A stretch of DNA of 10,702 nucleotides, from contig CABUYS010000041.1 of the NCBI GenBank assembly GCA_902495835.1, positions 1 to 10,702 of the forward strand, written 5' to 3'. Within the stretch, counting starts at the first letter, position 1; each line of letters opens with the position of its first letter. The position numbers and the translations under genes are program-made. Positions 1 to 6,093 of the stretch are shown here, piece after piece. The notes below the pieces were generated by a model, which saw only the letters and a program-made list of their open reading frames with translations, was not told the DNA's origin and searched no databases. The stretch is from an uncultured Oscillospiraceae bacterium (GTDB taxonomy: Bacteria > Bacillota > Clostridia > Oscillospirales > Acutalibacteraceae).

Positions 1-111
1 AAAATTCACAACAGTGCTTTCGACAAAGCCCGCCCATTTTTGAGGACTTCTTTTTTCTTTCGGTTGCTCATCGGAGAGCATTTTTTTGAGTTCATTAACT
101 GAATTTTCCAT
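1..111 (-). CDS. N-terminal part of an unidentified protein, cut by window edge
   Basis: The minus strand reads an open frame of 37 codons from an ATG at 109-111 to the left edge without a stop. It begins MENSVNELKKMLSDEQPKEK and continues into a tract with WAGFVESTVVNF. An AGGAG-type ribosome binding site lies just upstream of the ATG (plus-strand ctcct near 120-124), and an extended -10 promoter sits further up at 157-185, so this looks like a real gene start. The first 25 residues are charged and soluble, and the hydrophobic turn at the end could be the start of a membrane segment or a folded domain. The fragment is too short to name a family. It is divergent from the signal-peptidase operon and shares about 300 bp of regulatory space with it. 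Confidence 0.7.
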   Translation of the reverse strand, partial: MENSVNELKKMLSDEQPKEKRSPQKWAGFVESTVVNF

Positions 112-139
112 TTTAAGACTCCTATGCTAAAGATTTGAT

Positions 140-164
140 GTTATAAAAACAAGTTAATTATAAC
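140..164. repeat. Inverted repeat over the -10 of the left-hand gene
   Basis: GTTATAA at 140-146 and TTATAAC at 158-164 form a perfect 7-bp inverted repeat with an 11-bp spacer. The right arm covers the -10 box of the promoter at 157-185, and the repeat spans the expected transcription start. It could be an operator or a hairpin at the 5' end of the transcript. In DNA this AT-rich it could also be chance. Confidence 0.3.
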
Positions 165-185
165 AAAACAAATTGATTTTTTAAA
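157..185 (-). promoter_or_regulatory. Extended -10 promoter for the left-hand partial gene
   Basis: On the minus strand the sequence reads TGTTATAAT (157-165), a perfect TATAAT -10 with the TGn extension. It is preceded after 17 bp by TTTAAA (180-185), a 4/6 match to the -35 consensus. The predicted start of transcription is near 150, about 40 nt before the ATG at 111. Confidence 0.6.
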
Positions 186-410
186 TATGGAAACTCAAAT
201 ATAACCCTATATTTTTAAAATTTATTGAATGAAAATCGGAACTGTTTAAAACGACAAAATGTATTAATGTACGATATTTTTCATTTATTCGACACATGGT
301 ATCAAAAAAACGAACAAATTTTCAATAGCATTTTATCACAAAAATCTTATTCTGCTTTGTGTTAATATGACTAAATTTAAAAACTTTATTGGTGTTTTTT
401 CACATTTATA

Positions 411-439
411 TTGACAATATATCTCGATAATGATATTAT
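411..439 (+). promoter_or_regulatory. Strong sigma-A-type promoter of the signal-peptidase / fibre operon
   Basis: TTGACA at 411-416, a 17-bp spacer and TATTAT at 434-439 give a near-consensus promoter. A TG at 431-432 supplies an extended -10. Transcription should start around 446. This places the ATG at 430 inside the promoter and rules it out as a start for this transcript, so the TTG at 472 is favoured. A short palindrome (ATAAT-gat-ATTAT, 427-439) overlaps the -10. Confidence 0.85.
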
Positions 440-471
440 GCATACTAAATTATCAATATGAGGTGAAAAAA

Positions 472-1113
472 TTGCAAAAATCATCAATATTCAGAAAAAT
501 TTTGTCATTTTTGGGATTTATTTTATTCGCGGTATTCAGTGTAGTATTAATCTTAAACATTACGATTATAACAAAAGGAATTATAGATCCAAGCATACCT
601 CCGTCAATACTGGGAATTACTCCTTTGGTGGTTCAAAGCGGTTCAATGAGTGGGACTCAAGACGGACATATCGAAATGGGAGATTTAATATTCAGCGAAA
701 AAGTTGACCCGGATTCTCTTCAAGTCGGAGATGTAATCTCTTATATGCAGGGAAACGTAGTAGTTACACACAGAATAGTTGAGAAAAATTCGAAAAAATC
801 AGGCGAAACAGTGTTCATAACAAAAGGTGATTTAAACAATTCACCCGATAAATCAGAAGTTACATATGACAAGATAGTAGGAAAATATAAAACGAGAGTC
901 GCCAAAGTCGGTGATATGGCAATGTTCTTGCAAACTCCGATAGGAATGGGAATATTTGCGGGAATTCCGCTTTGTTTATTCATTTTATATGACATCATAA
1001 GAAATTACATATACAAGAAAAAAGAAAAGAAAAAAAGTGCTGAACTCGAAGAAGAATTAAAAAGTCTTCGCGAAAAAGAAGAAATAAAAAATGAAATTAC
1101 TCGGCAGCAATAA
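472..1113 (+). CDS. SipW-type (ER/archaeal-type) signal peptidase I, copy 1
   Basis: This is a membrane serine protease that would remove signal peptides from exported proteins at the outer face of the cytoplasmic membrane. From the TTG start it has 213 residues: an N-terminal membrane segment (about 10-34), the catalytic-serine box VVQSGSMSG with Ser58, the box VVTHRI with His100 where bacterial LepB-type enzymes have Lys, and TKGDLNNSPD with Asp120 and Asp126. A second membrane segment (about 165-187) and a charged Lys/Glu-rich tail that may form a coiled coil follow. The His in place of Lys defines the SipW/ER-type group (peptidase family S26B). The TTG is chosen because GAGGTG at 460-465 lies 6 nt upstream, whereas an in-frame ATG at 430 sits inside the promoter. 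The enzyme is the first gene of the cluster and is followed by a probable substrate. It is copy-paired with the shorter enzyme at 2975. Confidence 0.92.
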   Translation: MQKSSIFRKILSFLGFILFAVFSVVLILNITIITKGIIDPSIPPSILGITPLVVQSGSMSGTQDGHIEMGDLIFSEKVDPDSLQVGDVISYMQGNVVVTHRIVEKNSKKSGETVFITKGDLNNSPDKSEVTYDKIVGKYKTRVAKVGDMAMFLQTPIGMGIFAGIPLCLFILYDIIRNYIYKKKEKKKSAELEEELKSLREKEEIKNEITRQQ

Positions 1114-1128
1114 AAAATCGGTATCCCT

Positions 1129-1160
1129 TATTCTTCGGTAAGCCACATTGCAGAAGAATA
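1129..1160 (+). other. Hairpin between signal peptidase 1 and the first TasA-like gene
   Basis: TATTCTTC (1129-1136) and GAAGAATA (1153-1160) can pair as a perfect 8-bp stem around a 16-nt loop. No U-run follows, so it is not a standard terminator. It could be a processing or stabilising element that lets the downstream structural protein be made at a higher level than the peptidase. It lies in a 117-bp gap in which I see no convincing internal promoter. Confidence 0.35.
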
Positions 1161-1230
1161 GTGATATATATGAACCAAATAATCGGTTCGAAAATTAAAA
1201 ATTTTTAGTTATAAAAAGGAGGATAATCCA

Positions 1231-2073
1231 ATGCAGAAACAAAACAAAAGGAAAAGAGGCATAGGTGCGTTATTGGCACTTACATCAATAACAGCTTGCT
1301 TGGTAGCAGGCACATTTGCAAAATATACAACAACAGGATCATCAACTGCTTCTGCACGAGTGGCAAAATTCGGTGTTGAAATTGAAGTAGAAGATAAAAC
1401 TTCATTTTCAACCAGCTATGACCCGTCAAGTGATGGTGCTCAAGAAGCCGGAATATACACCAAAGTTACATCTTCAAACACCGACAAAGTAGTCGCTCCG
1501 GGAACAGGAGAAAAAGATGCTATAACCTTTAAAATAAAAGGAACACCTGAATCTGCAGTATCTTTAAAAGCAGGCATAATGCCAGTAGGAGAAAAAGAAA
1601 ACCCCGAAGAAATATTTTTAGCAAAAGGCCAATACAAAGACTACACGAATGCACCATACACAGGTAATTTCCAAATAGGAGAAGAAGGATATTATCCTGT
1701 AGTATTTACCTTGACAGATAAAAGCGATGGCTCAGCCGTTGCGACAGGAAACCTTAGGGAAATAAATACTTACTTATCGAGAACTCTTTCAAAAGAATTT
1801 GAACCGAAGGTAGCAATTGACAAAACTTATTCTCTTTCTTGGAAATGGGCGTCGGAAGGACAAGGAGACAATGCAGCTGCTATAGATTCAGCAGATACTT
1901 TGCTTGGTAACTTATCAGCAGATAACGCTAAATACATAAAAGGAGCAAAATATACAGGCGCGACGGATACAGCTGGTACCTTCTCTGACCTTACAGATAC
2001 TGATTATTCAACAAACCTATCTATGGAATTAGTATTAGAAGTTTCTCAGAAAATTAATCCTTCAGCACTTTGA
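1231..2073 (+). CDS. SipW-dependent-type exported protein, TasA-like surface/matrix protein
   Basis: The 280-residue product has a basic start (KQNKRKRG), a hydrophobic stretch at about 10-30 ending in TFAKY, and then SARVAKFGVEIEV. A hydrophobic segment ending in this kind of motif just before the mature beta-rich part is typical of proteins processed by SipW-type peptidases, such as TasA and camelysin relatives. The mature part is Thr/Ser/Gly/Ala-rich, has no cysteine and contains a LSWKWASEG tract followed by DTLLGN, as I recall from clostridial proteins of this kind. It would be exported and could polymerise or coat the cell. The ribosome binding site AAGGAGGA (1216-1223), 7 nt from the ATG, is the strongest in the operon, which fits an abundant structural protein. 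Hairpins lie on both sides of the gene. The TasA-like role is inferred from signal type and neighbours, not from a full-length match. Confidence 0.8.
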   Translation: MQKQNKRKRGIGALLALTSITACLVAGTFAKYTTTGSSTASARVAKFGVEIEVEDKTSFSTSYDPSSDGAQEAGIYTKVTSSNTDKVVAPGTGEKDAITFKIKGTPESAVSLKAGIMPVGEKENPEEIFLAKGQYKDYTNAPYTGNFQIGEEGYYPVVFTLTDKSDGSAVATGNLREINTYLSRTLSKEFEPKVAIDKTYSLSWKWASEGQGDNAAAIDSADTLLGNLSADNAKYIKGAKYTGATDTAGTFSDLTDTDYSTNLSMELVLEVSQKINPSAL

Positions 2074-2093
2074 TATGAAATACAAAACAGCAG

Positions 2094-2121
2094 GAACCCC
2101 GCTATGTGGCTAGAGGGGTTC
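2094..2121 (+). terminator. GC-rich hairpin after the first TasA-like gene, without a U-run (possible attenuator)
   Basis: GAACCCC (2094-2100) pairs with GGGGTTC (2115-2121). Inside, after a one-base mismatch, CTA pairs with TAG around a 6-nt loop. This is a stable stem in very AT-rich DNA, 20 bp after the stop codon. The bases that follow (TTCTGTGC) are not a proper U-tract, so it probably acts as a leaky terminator, a 3' stabiliser or a processing site, leaving less transcript for the genes downstream. Confidence 0.45.
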
Positions 2122-2130
2122 TTCTGTGCT

Positions 2131-2166
2131 TTACATGAACGCTACTCAAGTGCTGCGTCGATGTAA
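2131..2166 (+). other. Second hairpin in the same intergenic gap
   Basis: TTACAT (2131-2136) pairs with ATGTAA (2161-2166). After a 2x2 internal loop, ACGC (2139-2142) pairs with GCGT (2155-2158) around a 12-nt loop. It lies 9 nt after the hairpin at 2094-2121. Together they fill much of the 132-bp gap before the FPQTG gene. No promoter and no U-run are evident. Confidence 0.35.
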
Positions 2167-2205
2167 GGCATGGAACAAGCTCGTATTTAGAAAGAAGAAA
2201 TTTAT

Positions 2206-2988
2206 ATGAACATAAAAAAAGCAATAAACAAATGGATTTTCCCCTCATTTTTCGCTTTGTTTATAGTTGAGTGCACACTTCTTCCCTCTATTCTCGGCAT
2301 GACTCAGTGCACAAACAAAGGAATCCCCGAGCACATTATAACTTACTCTACAGGAAAGCTTGTGTGGGACATAAATACAGAAGTTGATTCTTCCGGAACG
2401 GCTAAGCTTTTAATTTTCGAAAACAACTATGGTATACTTGACGGAACAAATGGCACTCCTATAATTCTTCCCGGTATGGACAACAAGTGTTCAGTGCATT
2501 TAAATAATTCTACGGAAAGAGATGTTAAATATACCGCCGTTCTTTGCGAAAGAAAATCCGAAAATTTGATATATCTAAAAACACGCATGAATTGCAATAA
2601 TTCAATCGATTCAAACGATTATACGCTCCCTGAAAGTGCTTCAGACTGTAAAGTTATACGAGCGGTCACAGGTACCTTAGGCAACAAAAAAGTAGAAGAT
2701 TTTAACGTGGAATGCTTTTGGGATTATCAAGGTCAAAGCGAAGAAACCGTTGAAGGTTCAATTTTAACCGATTTAGACACTATATCAGCTTCTAAAGAAG
2801 GCGAAAGCATTTTTATAGGGCTTTACATAACCGTAGAAGACAACGGCAAAACAATATTTCCTCAAACGGGCGACTCTTTCTCGGTTTACACTGTTTACAC
2901 CGTTTTGATAATAACCAGTGCCCTGTCTTTAGGTGCTTTATGGATTTTACGTAAAAAGAAAAGTGAGGAAAATAATGACGTTCAGTAA
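2206..2988 (+). CDS. Cell-wall-anchored surface protein with FPQTG sorting signal
   Basis: The 260-residue product has an N-terminal hydrophobic segment (about 11-31), an extracellular region of about 185 residues, and a complete sortase sorting signal: FPQTG at 218-222, a hydrophobic span, then RKKK and a short tail. It should be exported, cleaved between Thr and Gly by a sortase, and joined to peptidoglycan or to a pilus subunit. The exported part holds six cysteines (Cys35 and five further on), an even number unusual for Gram-positive surface proteins. A middle stretch, LPGMDNKCSVHLNNST, looks like a beta-sandwich strand pair. The ribosome binding site (AAAGAAG) is weak. The gene overlaps the next peptidase gene by 14 bp. 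No sortase gene is present in the window, so the enzyme must be encoded elsewhere. The exact ligand or fibre role is unknown. Confidence 0.8.
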   Translation: MNIKKAINKWIFPSFFALFIVECTLLPSILGMTQCTNKGIPEHIITYSTGKLVWDINTEVDSSGTAKLLIFENNYGILDGTNGTPIILPGMDNKCSVHLNNSTERDVKYTAVLCERKSENLIYLKTRMNCNNSIDSNDYTLPESASDCKVIRAVTGTLGNKKVEDFNVECFWDYQGQSEETVEGSILTDLDTISASKEGESIFIGLYITVEDNGKTIFPQTGDSFSVYTVYTVLIITSALSLGALWILRKKKSEENNDVQ

Positions 2989-3508
2989 ATTAAAAAATTT
3001 TTTAAACAAAACAATAAATATTTTGATTTTGCTTTTACTATGCATGAATTTATACACAATAATCGCAAGAACCGTATTTCATGTAAAATATCCCACCATA
3101 ATGGGATATTGCAGTGCAGTTGTAATTTCGGGAAGCATGTCAGGGAGCATAGAAGTTAACGACATGGTTATAACAAAAAAGCAAAACGAATATGAAGTTT
3201 CGGATGTTATCATGTTTTTAAATTCAGAAAACGCAGTTACCCACAGAATCACAAAAGTGACCGAAAACGGATACAAAACAAAAGGCGACGCAAACAATTC
3301 TGAAGATATAGGCTCACCTGTAAAACCCGAATCAGTTATAGGAAAAGTTATATTTGTTATTCCCAAGATAGGAATAGTCACACAATTTTTTTCCACACCG
3401 TTCGGAATGATGTGCCTAATTTTCAGTTTGATTTTATTTATTAAATTGCCTAGCATATTTGAATCAAAAAATAATAAGTCAACCAAAAAGGCGGATGAAA
3501 TAAATTGA
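2975..3508 (+). CDS. SipW-type signal peptidase I, copy 2
   Basis: This second Ser/His signal peptidase has 177 residues from the ATG at 2975. It shows an N-terminal membrane segment (about 13-31), VVISGSMSG with catalytic Ser54, AVTHRI with His90, KTKGDANNSED with Asp105 and Asp111, and a C-terminal membrane segment near 145-162. It shares the unusual SGSMSG box with copy 1, where many relatives have SGSMEP, so the two may be diverged duplicates. It lacks the long charged tail of copy 1. The ATG is chosen over an earlier in-frame start at 2933 because GAGG at 2965-2968 lies 6 nt upstream and the earlier start would begin inside the membrane anchor of the preceding gene. It overlaps that gene by 14 bp and the next one by 4 bp, so its expression is probably translationally coupled. 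It probably serves the two SipW-type proteins that follow. Confidence 0.9.
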   Translation: MTFSKLKNFLNKTINILILLLLCMNLYTIIARTVFHVKYPTIMGYCSAVVISGSMSGSIEVNDMVITKKQNEYEVSDVIMFLNSENAVTHRITKVTENGYKTKGDANNSEDIGSPVKPESVIGKVIFVIPKIGIVTQFFSTPFGMMCLIFSLILFIKLPSIFESKNNKSTKKADEIN

Positions 3509-4143
3509 ATTTTAAAAAATACAAATCAAATAATTTAGTTTACTTAATTTATCTTTTCATTTTGTCTCTGATGATTTCAGGAGTGACTTTTTCAAAATAC
3601 GTTTCAAGTACTGTTGCTGAAAATTACGCAAGAGTAATTCGTTTCGGCGAATTATATATAACAAACGGAGCGGATTCCTATGAAGAAGAAAATATTAAAA
3701 TTGTTCCAGGTGCAGAAATTAAAAAAAATCCAACGGTTAATTTCGACGGAAGTGAAGCACAATCGTGCGTATTTTTGAAAATAAATTCTTCGTACTGGAC
3801 ATATGACAGTACCGACAGAAGCTTTTCTTATATTTCGAATAACAAAAAAATAATCATCTGGAATATCTGCAAAGAGTGGAACTACTTAAAAAATGATGGA
3901 TCCTGCAATGTTTTTTATATATTCATTCAGCCTAATACAAAATTATCTCAATCTGTCATAAACGACAACAGTATGTACATATCAAAAGAAATTAAAAATT
4001 CAGACATTCAATTAATTTCGGAAAATTTAAATTTAAAATTTGGTGCTTTTGCGGTTCAGTGCAGCAATTTTGAAAATGATACAGAGGTTATTCCCACATC
4101 AAAAGAGCACGCAGCATTAATATGGGATTTTACTCAAAAATAA
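3505..4143 (+). CDS. Second SipW-dependent-type exported protein (TasA-like)
   Basis: The 212-residue product has a hydrophobic segment at about 11-29 ending in TFSKY, then ARVIRFGELYITNG. This matches the TFAKY and ARVAKFG pattern of the protein at 1231, so the two share an N-terminal architecture. The rest is predicted beta-rich with three cysteines in the exported part. It starts with TTG: the frame has no usable ATG nearby, a GGCGGA-like site lies about 10 nt upstream, and the TTG overlaps the previous stop in the four bases TTGA, a non-ATG version of the ATGA coupling overlap. It would be exported and processed by one of the two peptidases. Function as a fibre subunit or accessory subunit is inference. 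No catalytic motif is visible. Confidence 0.75.
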   Translation: MNFKKYKSNNLVYLIYLFILSLMISGVTFSKYVSSTVAENYARVIRFGELYITNGADSYEEENIKIVPGAEIKKNPTVNFDGSEAQSCVFLKINSSYWTYDSTDRSFSYISNNKKIIIWNICKEWNYLKNDGSCNVFYIFIQPNTKLSQSVINDNSMYISKEIKNSDIQLISENLNLKFGAFAVQCSNFENDTEVIPTSKEHAALIWDFTQK

Positions 4144-4164
4144 CAAAAAGGTGCGTGAACAAAA

Positions 4165-4668
4165 ATGTTAAATAAAAGAAAAAAAACACTCTTAATATGT
4201 ACTTTCACTGCTTTGAGCATTTTTTTTATAAAATTCTTAAATATTGAAAAAGGCAGTAACAATTCCGAGCTGCTGCTTCACATGGAAAATACCGAAACAG
4301 AAATTCCAAAAACCGCAACATATGCAGAAACAGATTTAACTTACGGAAGTCTAAAGATAATTCGGGAAAATTCCGACGATGAAAGTAACGGCAATCAGGT
4401 TTTCGTTTATAAAATTACAGATATTCAAGATGAAAATAATTGTTTTTACGCTTCAATTATTGGAAACGGCAGCGTAACAATTGAAAAAATTTTATGCCAA
4501 GAATACCAAATACAGCAGATAAACGATTGGTCGTGGCGCTACAGTGACGAACCTCAGAATATAACCGTAACCGAAAGCGGAGTAACAGTTACTTTCAGCG
4601 GTGCTCCCACTAATGAAAATTTGCTAAACGGAAACGGATCTGCAATTACAAATTCCAAAAAGAGGTGA
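4165..4668 (+). CDS. Membrane-tethered or secreted pilin-like (Cna-B-like) domain protein
   Basis: The 167-residue product has a basic N-terminus, one hydrophobic segment (about 8-25), a linker, and a C-terminal domain at about 58-160. The domain carries the order seen in pilin-type isopeptide domains of Firmicutes: GSLKII, then FVYKITD, GNGSVTIEKI, EYQIQQINDWSWRYS and VTVTFSG. In those families the last blocks usually read like YTVTE-DWSWRY and VTFTN. Here the expected Lys, Glu and Asn of the isopeptide bond seem to be Arg67, Gln118 and Gly146, so the bond may not form. That comparison is from memory and not from an alignment. The protein has no LPxTG signal, so it is either anchored by its N-terminal segment or released by a signal peptidase. 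It starts with ATG, 21 bp after the previous stop, behind AAGGTG. Confidence 0.7.
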   Translation: MLNKRKKTLLICTFTALSIFFIKFLNIEKGSNNSELLLHMENTETEIPKTATYAETDLTYGSLKIIRENSDDESNGNQVFVYKITDIQDENNCFYASIIGNGSVTIEKILCQEYQIQQINDWSWRYSDEPQNITVTESGVTVTFSGAPTNENLLNGNGSAITNSKKR

Positions 4669-4676
4669 AGTCAGTA

Positions 4677-5255
4677 ATGAAGTTTAATAAAAAAATTTTA
4701 TTAGCAGTATTCGGATTTATTTTATTAATATCTTTAGTGAGTCCCTGTATTGCTATTATGATGAAAAATACAGAAGTAACGGAAACTTTTCAAAAAGGAA
4801 TTGTTTCGTGTGTCGTTCATGAAAGTTTAGATAAAGCGAAAATTTCTCAGACAGACCCCAAAATTTACGGAGACGAAGTAAGCGAAATAACAGTTGAAAA
4901 CACAGGAAATGTAGGTGCTTACATAAGAGTAAAATTAATATCTTACTGGGAAAATTCTGACGGAAAAATCACTTCAGAGCTTTCAGAAATCCCAGCTTTA
5001 AATTTGGATACCCAAAACTGGATAAAAGGTTCAGAAAACACTTATTATTTCAAATCAGTCCTAAAACCGGGACAAAACACCCCTTCCCTATGTGAAGCAT
5101 TTGCACTCAAAAGCAAAAAATCAGAAAATGACACAAACATTTATCAAGTTGTACAAATAATTCCGGAAGCTATACAATCAGAACTACAAAGTGAAATTTC
5201 AAAAGTTTGGAATGTAAACTTTTCAAATAATAATATTTCATCGATAAAATCATAA
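4677..5255 (+). CDS. Third SipW-type exported protein (resembles clostridial alternate signal-mediated exported proteins)
   Basis: From the ATG at 4677 the product has 192 residues: a basic start and hydrophobic segment (about 4-27), then VTETFQKGIVSCVVHE, a core with ITVENTGNVGAYIRVKLISY, an NWIKGSENTYYFKSVLKPG tract and a C-terminal VQIIPEAIQSE followed by VWNVNF. This order (signal, VSC-V-E, ENTG--AYIRVKL, NWIK/YYY, EAIQ, W-V) is what I recognise from clostridial proteins exported with SipW-type peptidases, of the CPF_0494 kind. The ATG is preferred over a GTG at 4665 because AGAGGTG (4661-4667) is a good ribosome binding site 9 nt upstream and contains that GTG. It is the last gene of the cluster and follows the previous stop by 8 bp. 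Only the family resemblance is claimed. The role in a surface fibre is inference. Confidence 0.8.
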   Translation: MKFNKKILLAVFGFILLISLVSPCIAIMMKNTEVTETFQKGIVSCVVHESLDKAKISQTDPKIYGDEVSEITVENTGNVGAYIRVKLISYWENSDGKITSELSEIPALNLDTQNWIKGSENTYYFKSVLKPGQNTPSLCEAFALKSKKSENDTNIYQVVQIIPEAIQSELQSEISKVWNVNFSNNNISSIKS

Positions 5256-6021
5256 TTTTTACTGCTATAAAATTGACCGATGTCTAGGTAAATTAGTGAC
5301 TGTTTCTCGTGCGTAACAGTGTGATTACAAAAATCACCATATTAAAACCATTAAAATATTATCTCTAATAAAATTAAAGTATTTTTAAAATCATAACCAC
5401 GCATAAAATACATTGTATGTAAAGCTCTGTAAGAACGTAAAAGTGCCAGCCATCTCAAAACGGTTGACTTTCAGTTCAAACCAAAGAGGACGGATTATTT
5501 GCTATTTCCAAAAAGTCTTACTTAGTTTTAAGTTTACCCATAACTTAATATTTTTTCCGCTATCTAATATATTTTCATATTGTTTCAGTGTTTAATTCTA
5601 TTTTACTGATATAAATAATACCCTTCTGCTCGAAAACGTCTGATTTTAAATTCGTTCTTTAAGTTTAAATAACTTTCAAATATCATCACCACGCTTTTTA
5701 ATATTTAATAATTTGCAGTACACTGTATTTTTACTCTATTGATAACAGTAATTGTATATAATTAAACATCATACACTTTTATGCTAGCTCTATTCCTTTT
5801 CACTACAAATCTTTTACTATTTTCCTCGTATTGCAACGTATTAATACGATATTTGCCTTAATCCTTTGCTGTGTGATAAACTTTGCGTCATAAACAACAC
5901 CCGTATTTTATTTTGATAACTTAAACTTCATCATTATAATAGAAAAAGGAATCATTTTACTTAAAATTTAACCTCACATGCATATCACGCGGTTTTTGAA
6001 GCACACTTTAATTATTTCAGT
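5256..6021. other. Long intergenic stretch without a convincing gene
   Basis: About 765 bp of AT-rich DNA with frequent stops in all frames. At its left end are two adjacent hairpins (5299-5337). Around 5391-5587 the minus strand could be read for 64 codons with a single stop at 5502-5504, and the plus strand for 60 codons from 5413. Neither has a ribosome binding site or a family I recognise, and this patch is less AT-rich than its surroundings. It may be a decayed gene or a short repeat element. No tRNA, rRNA or CRISPR pattern was seen. Confidence 0.5.
5299..5337 (+). other. Two tandem hairpins after the fibre operon, without U-run
   Basis: ACTGTT (5299-5304) pairs with AACAGT (5315-5320), and immediately after it GTGATT (5321-5326) pairs with AATCAC (5332-5337). 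They lie 44 bp after the last stop codon of the operon. Neither is followed by a U-tract, so if they mark the transcript end they would act as 3' stabilisers or as part of a factor-dependent end. No better terminator is seen for the operon. Confidence 0.3.
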
Positions 6022-6062
6022 AAAAAACTCGAAGCTGTGTTCCGTCCCACAGTTTCGAGTTT
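6022..6062 (-). terminator. Rho-independent terminator of the nucleotide transporter gene
   Basis: Arms 6025-6039 and 6048-6062 form a 14-bp stem with a single mismatch (9 bp, mismatch, then CTGTG/CACAG) around an 8-nt loop. On the minus strand it is followed by six T residues (AAAAAA at 6022-6027 on plus). It lies 31 bp after the stop codon of the transporter gene. Confidence 0.9.
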
Positions 6063-6093
6063 AAATTATAATATAATCGCAAATGTATATTTA

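Noticed and set aside
430..471. ATG at 430 as start of signal peptidase 1
   Set aside because: It lies inside the -35/-10 promoter region and has no ribosome binding site, whereas the TTG at 472 has a good one.
2933..2974. Earlier in-frame start for signal peptidase 2
   Set aside because: It would start inside the coding sequence for the membrane anchor of the previous gene and lacks a ribosome binding site. The ATG at 2975 has GAGG 6 nt upstream.
3079..3486. 135-codon open frame antisense to signal peptidase 2
   Set aside because: The plus-strand frame has the full set of catalytic boxes, and the antisense frame is a shadow with no ribosome binding site.
4665..4676. GTG at 4665 as start of the last operon gene
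   Set aside because: The GTG is part of the ribosome binding site AGAGGTG that serves the ATG at 4677.
5413..5595. 60-codon open frame on the plus strand
   Set aside because: It has no ribosome binding site or recognisable motif, and its composition gives no sign of a real protein.
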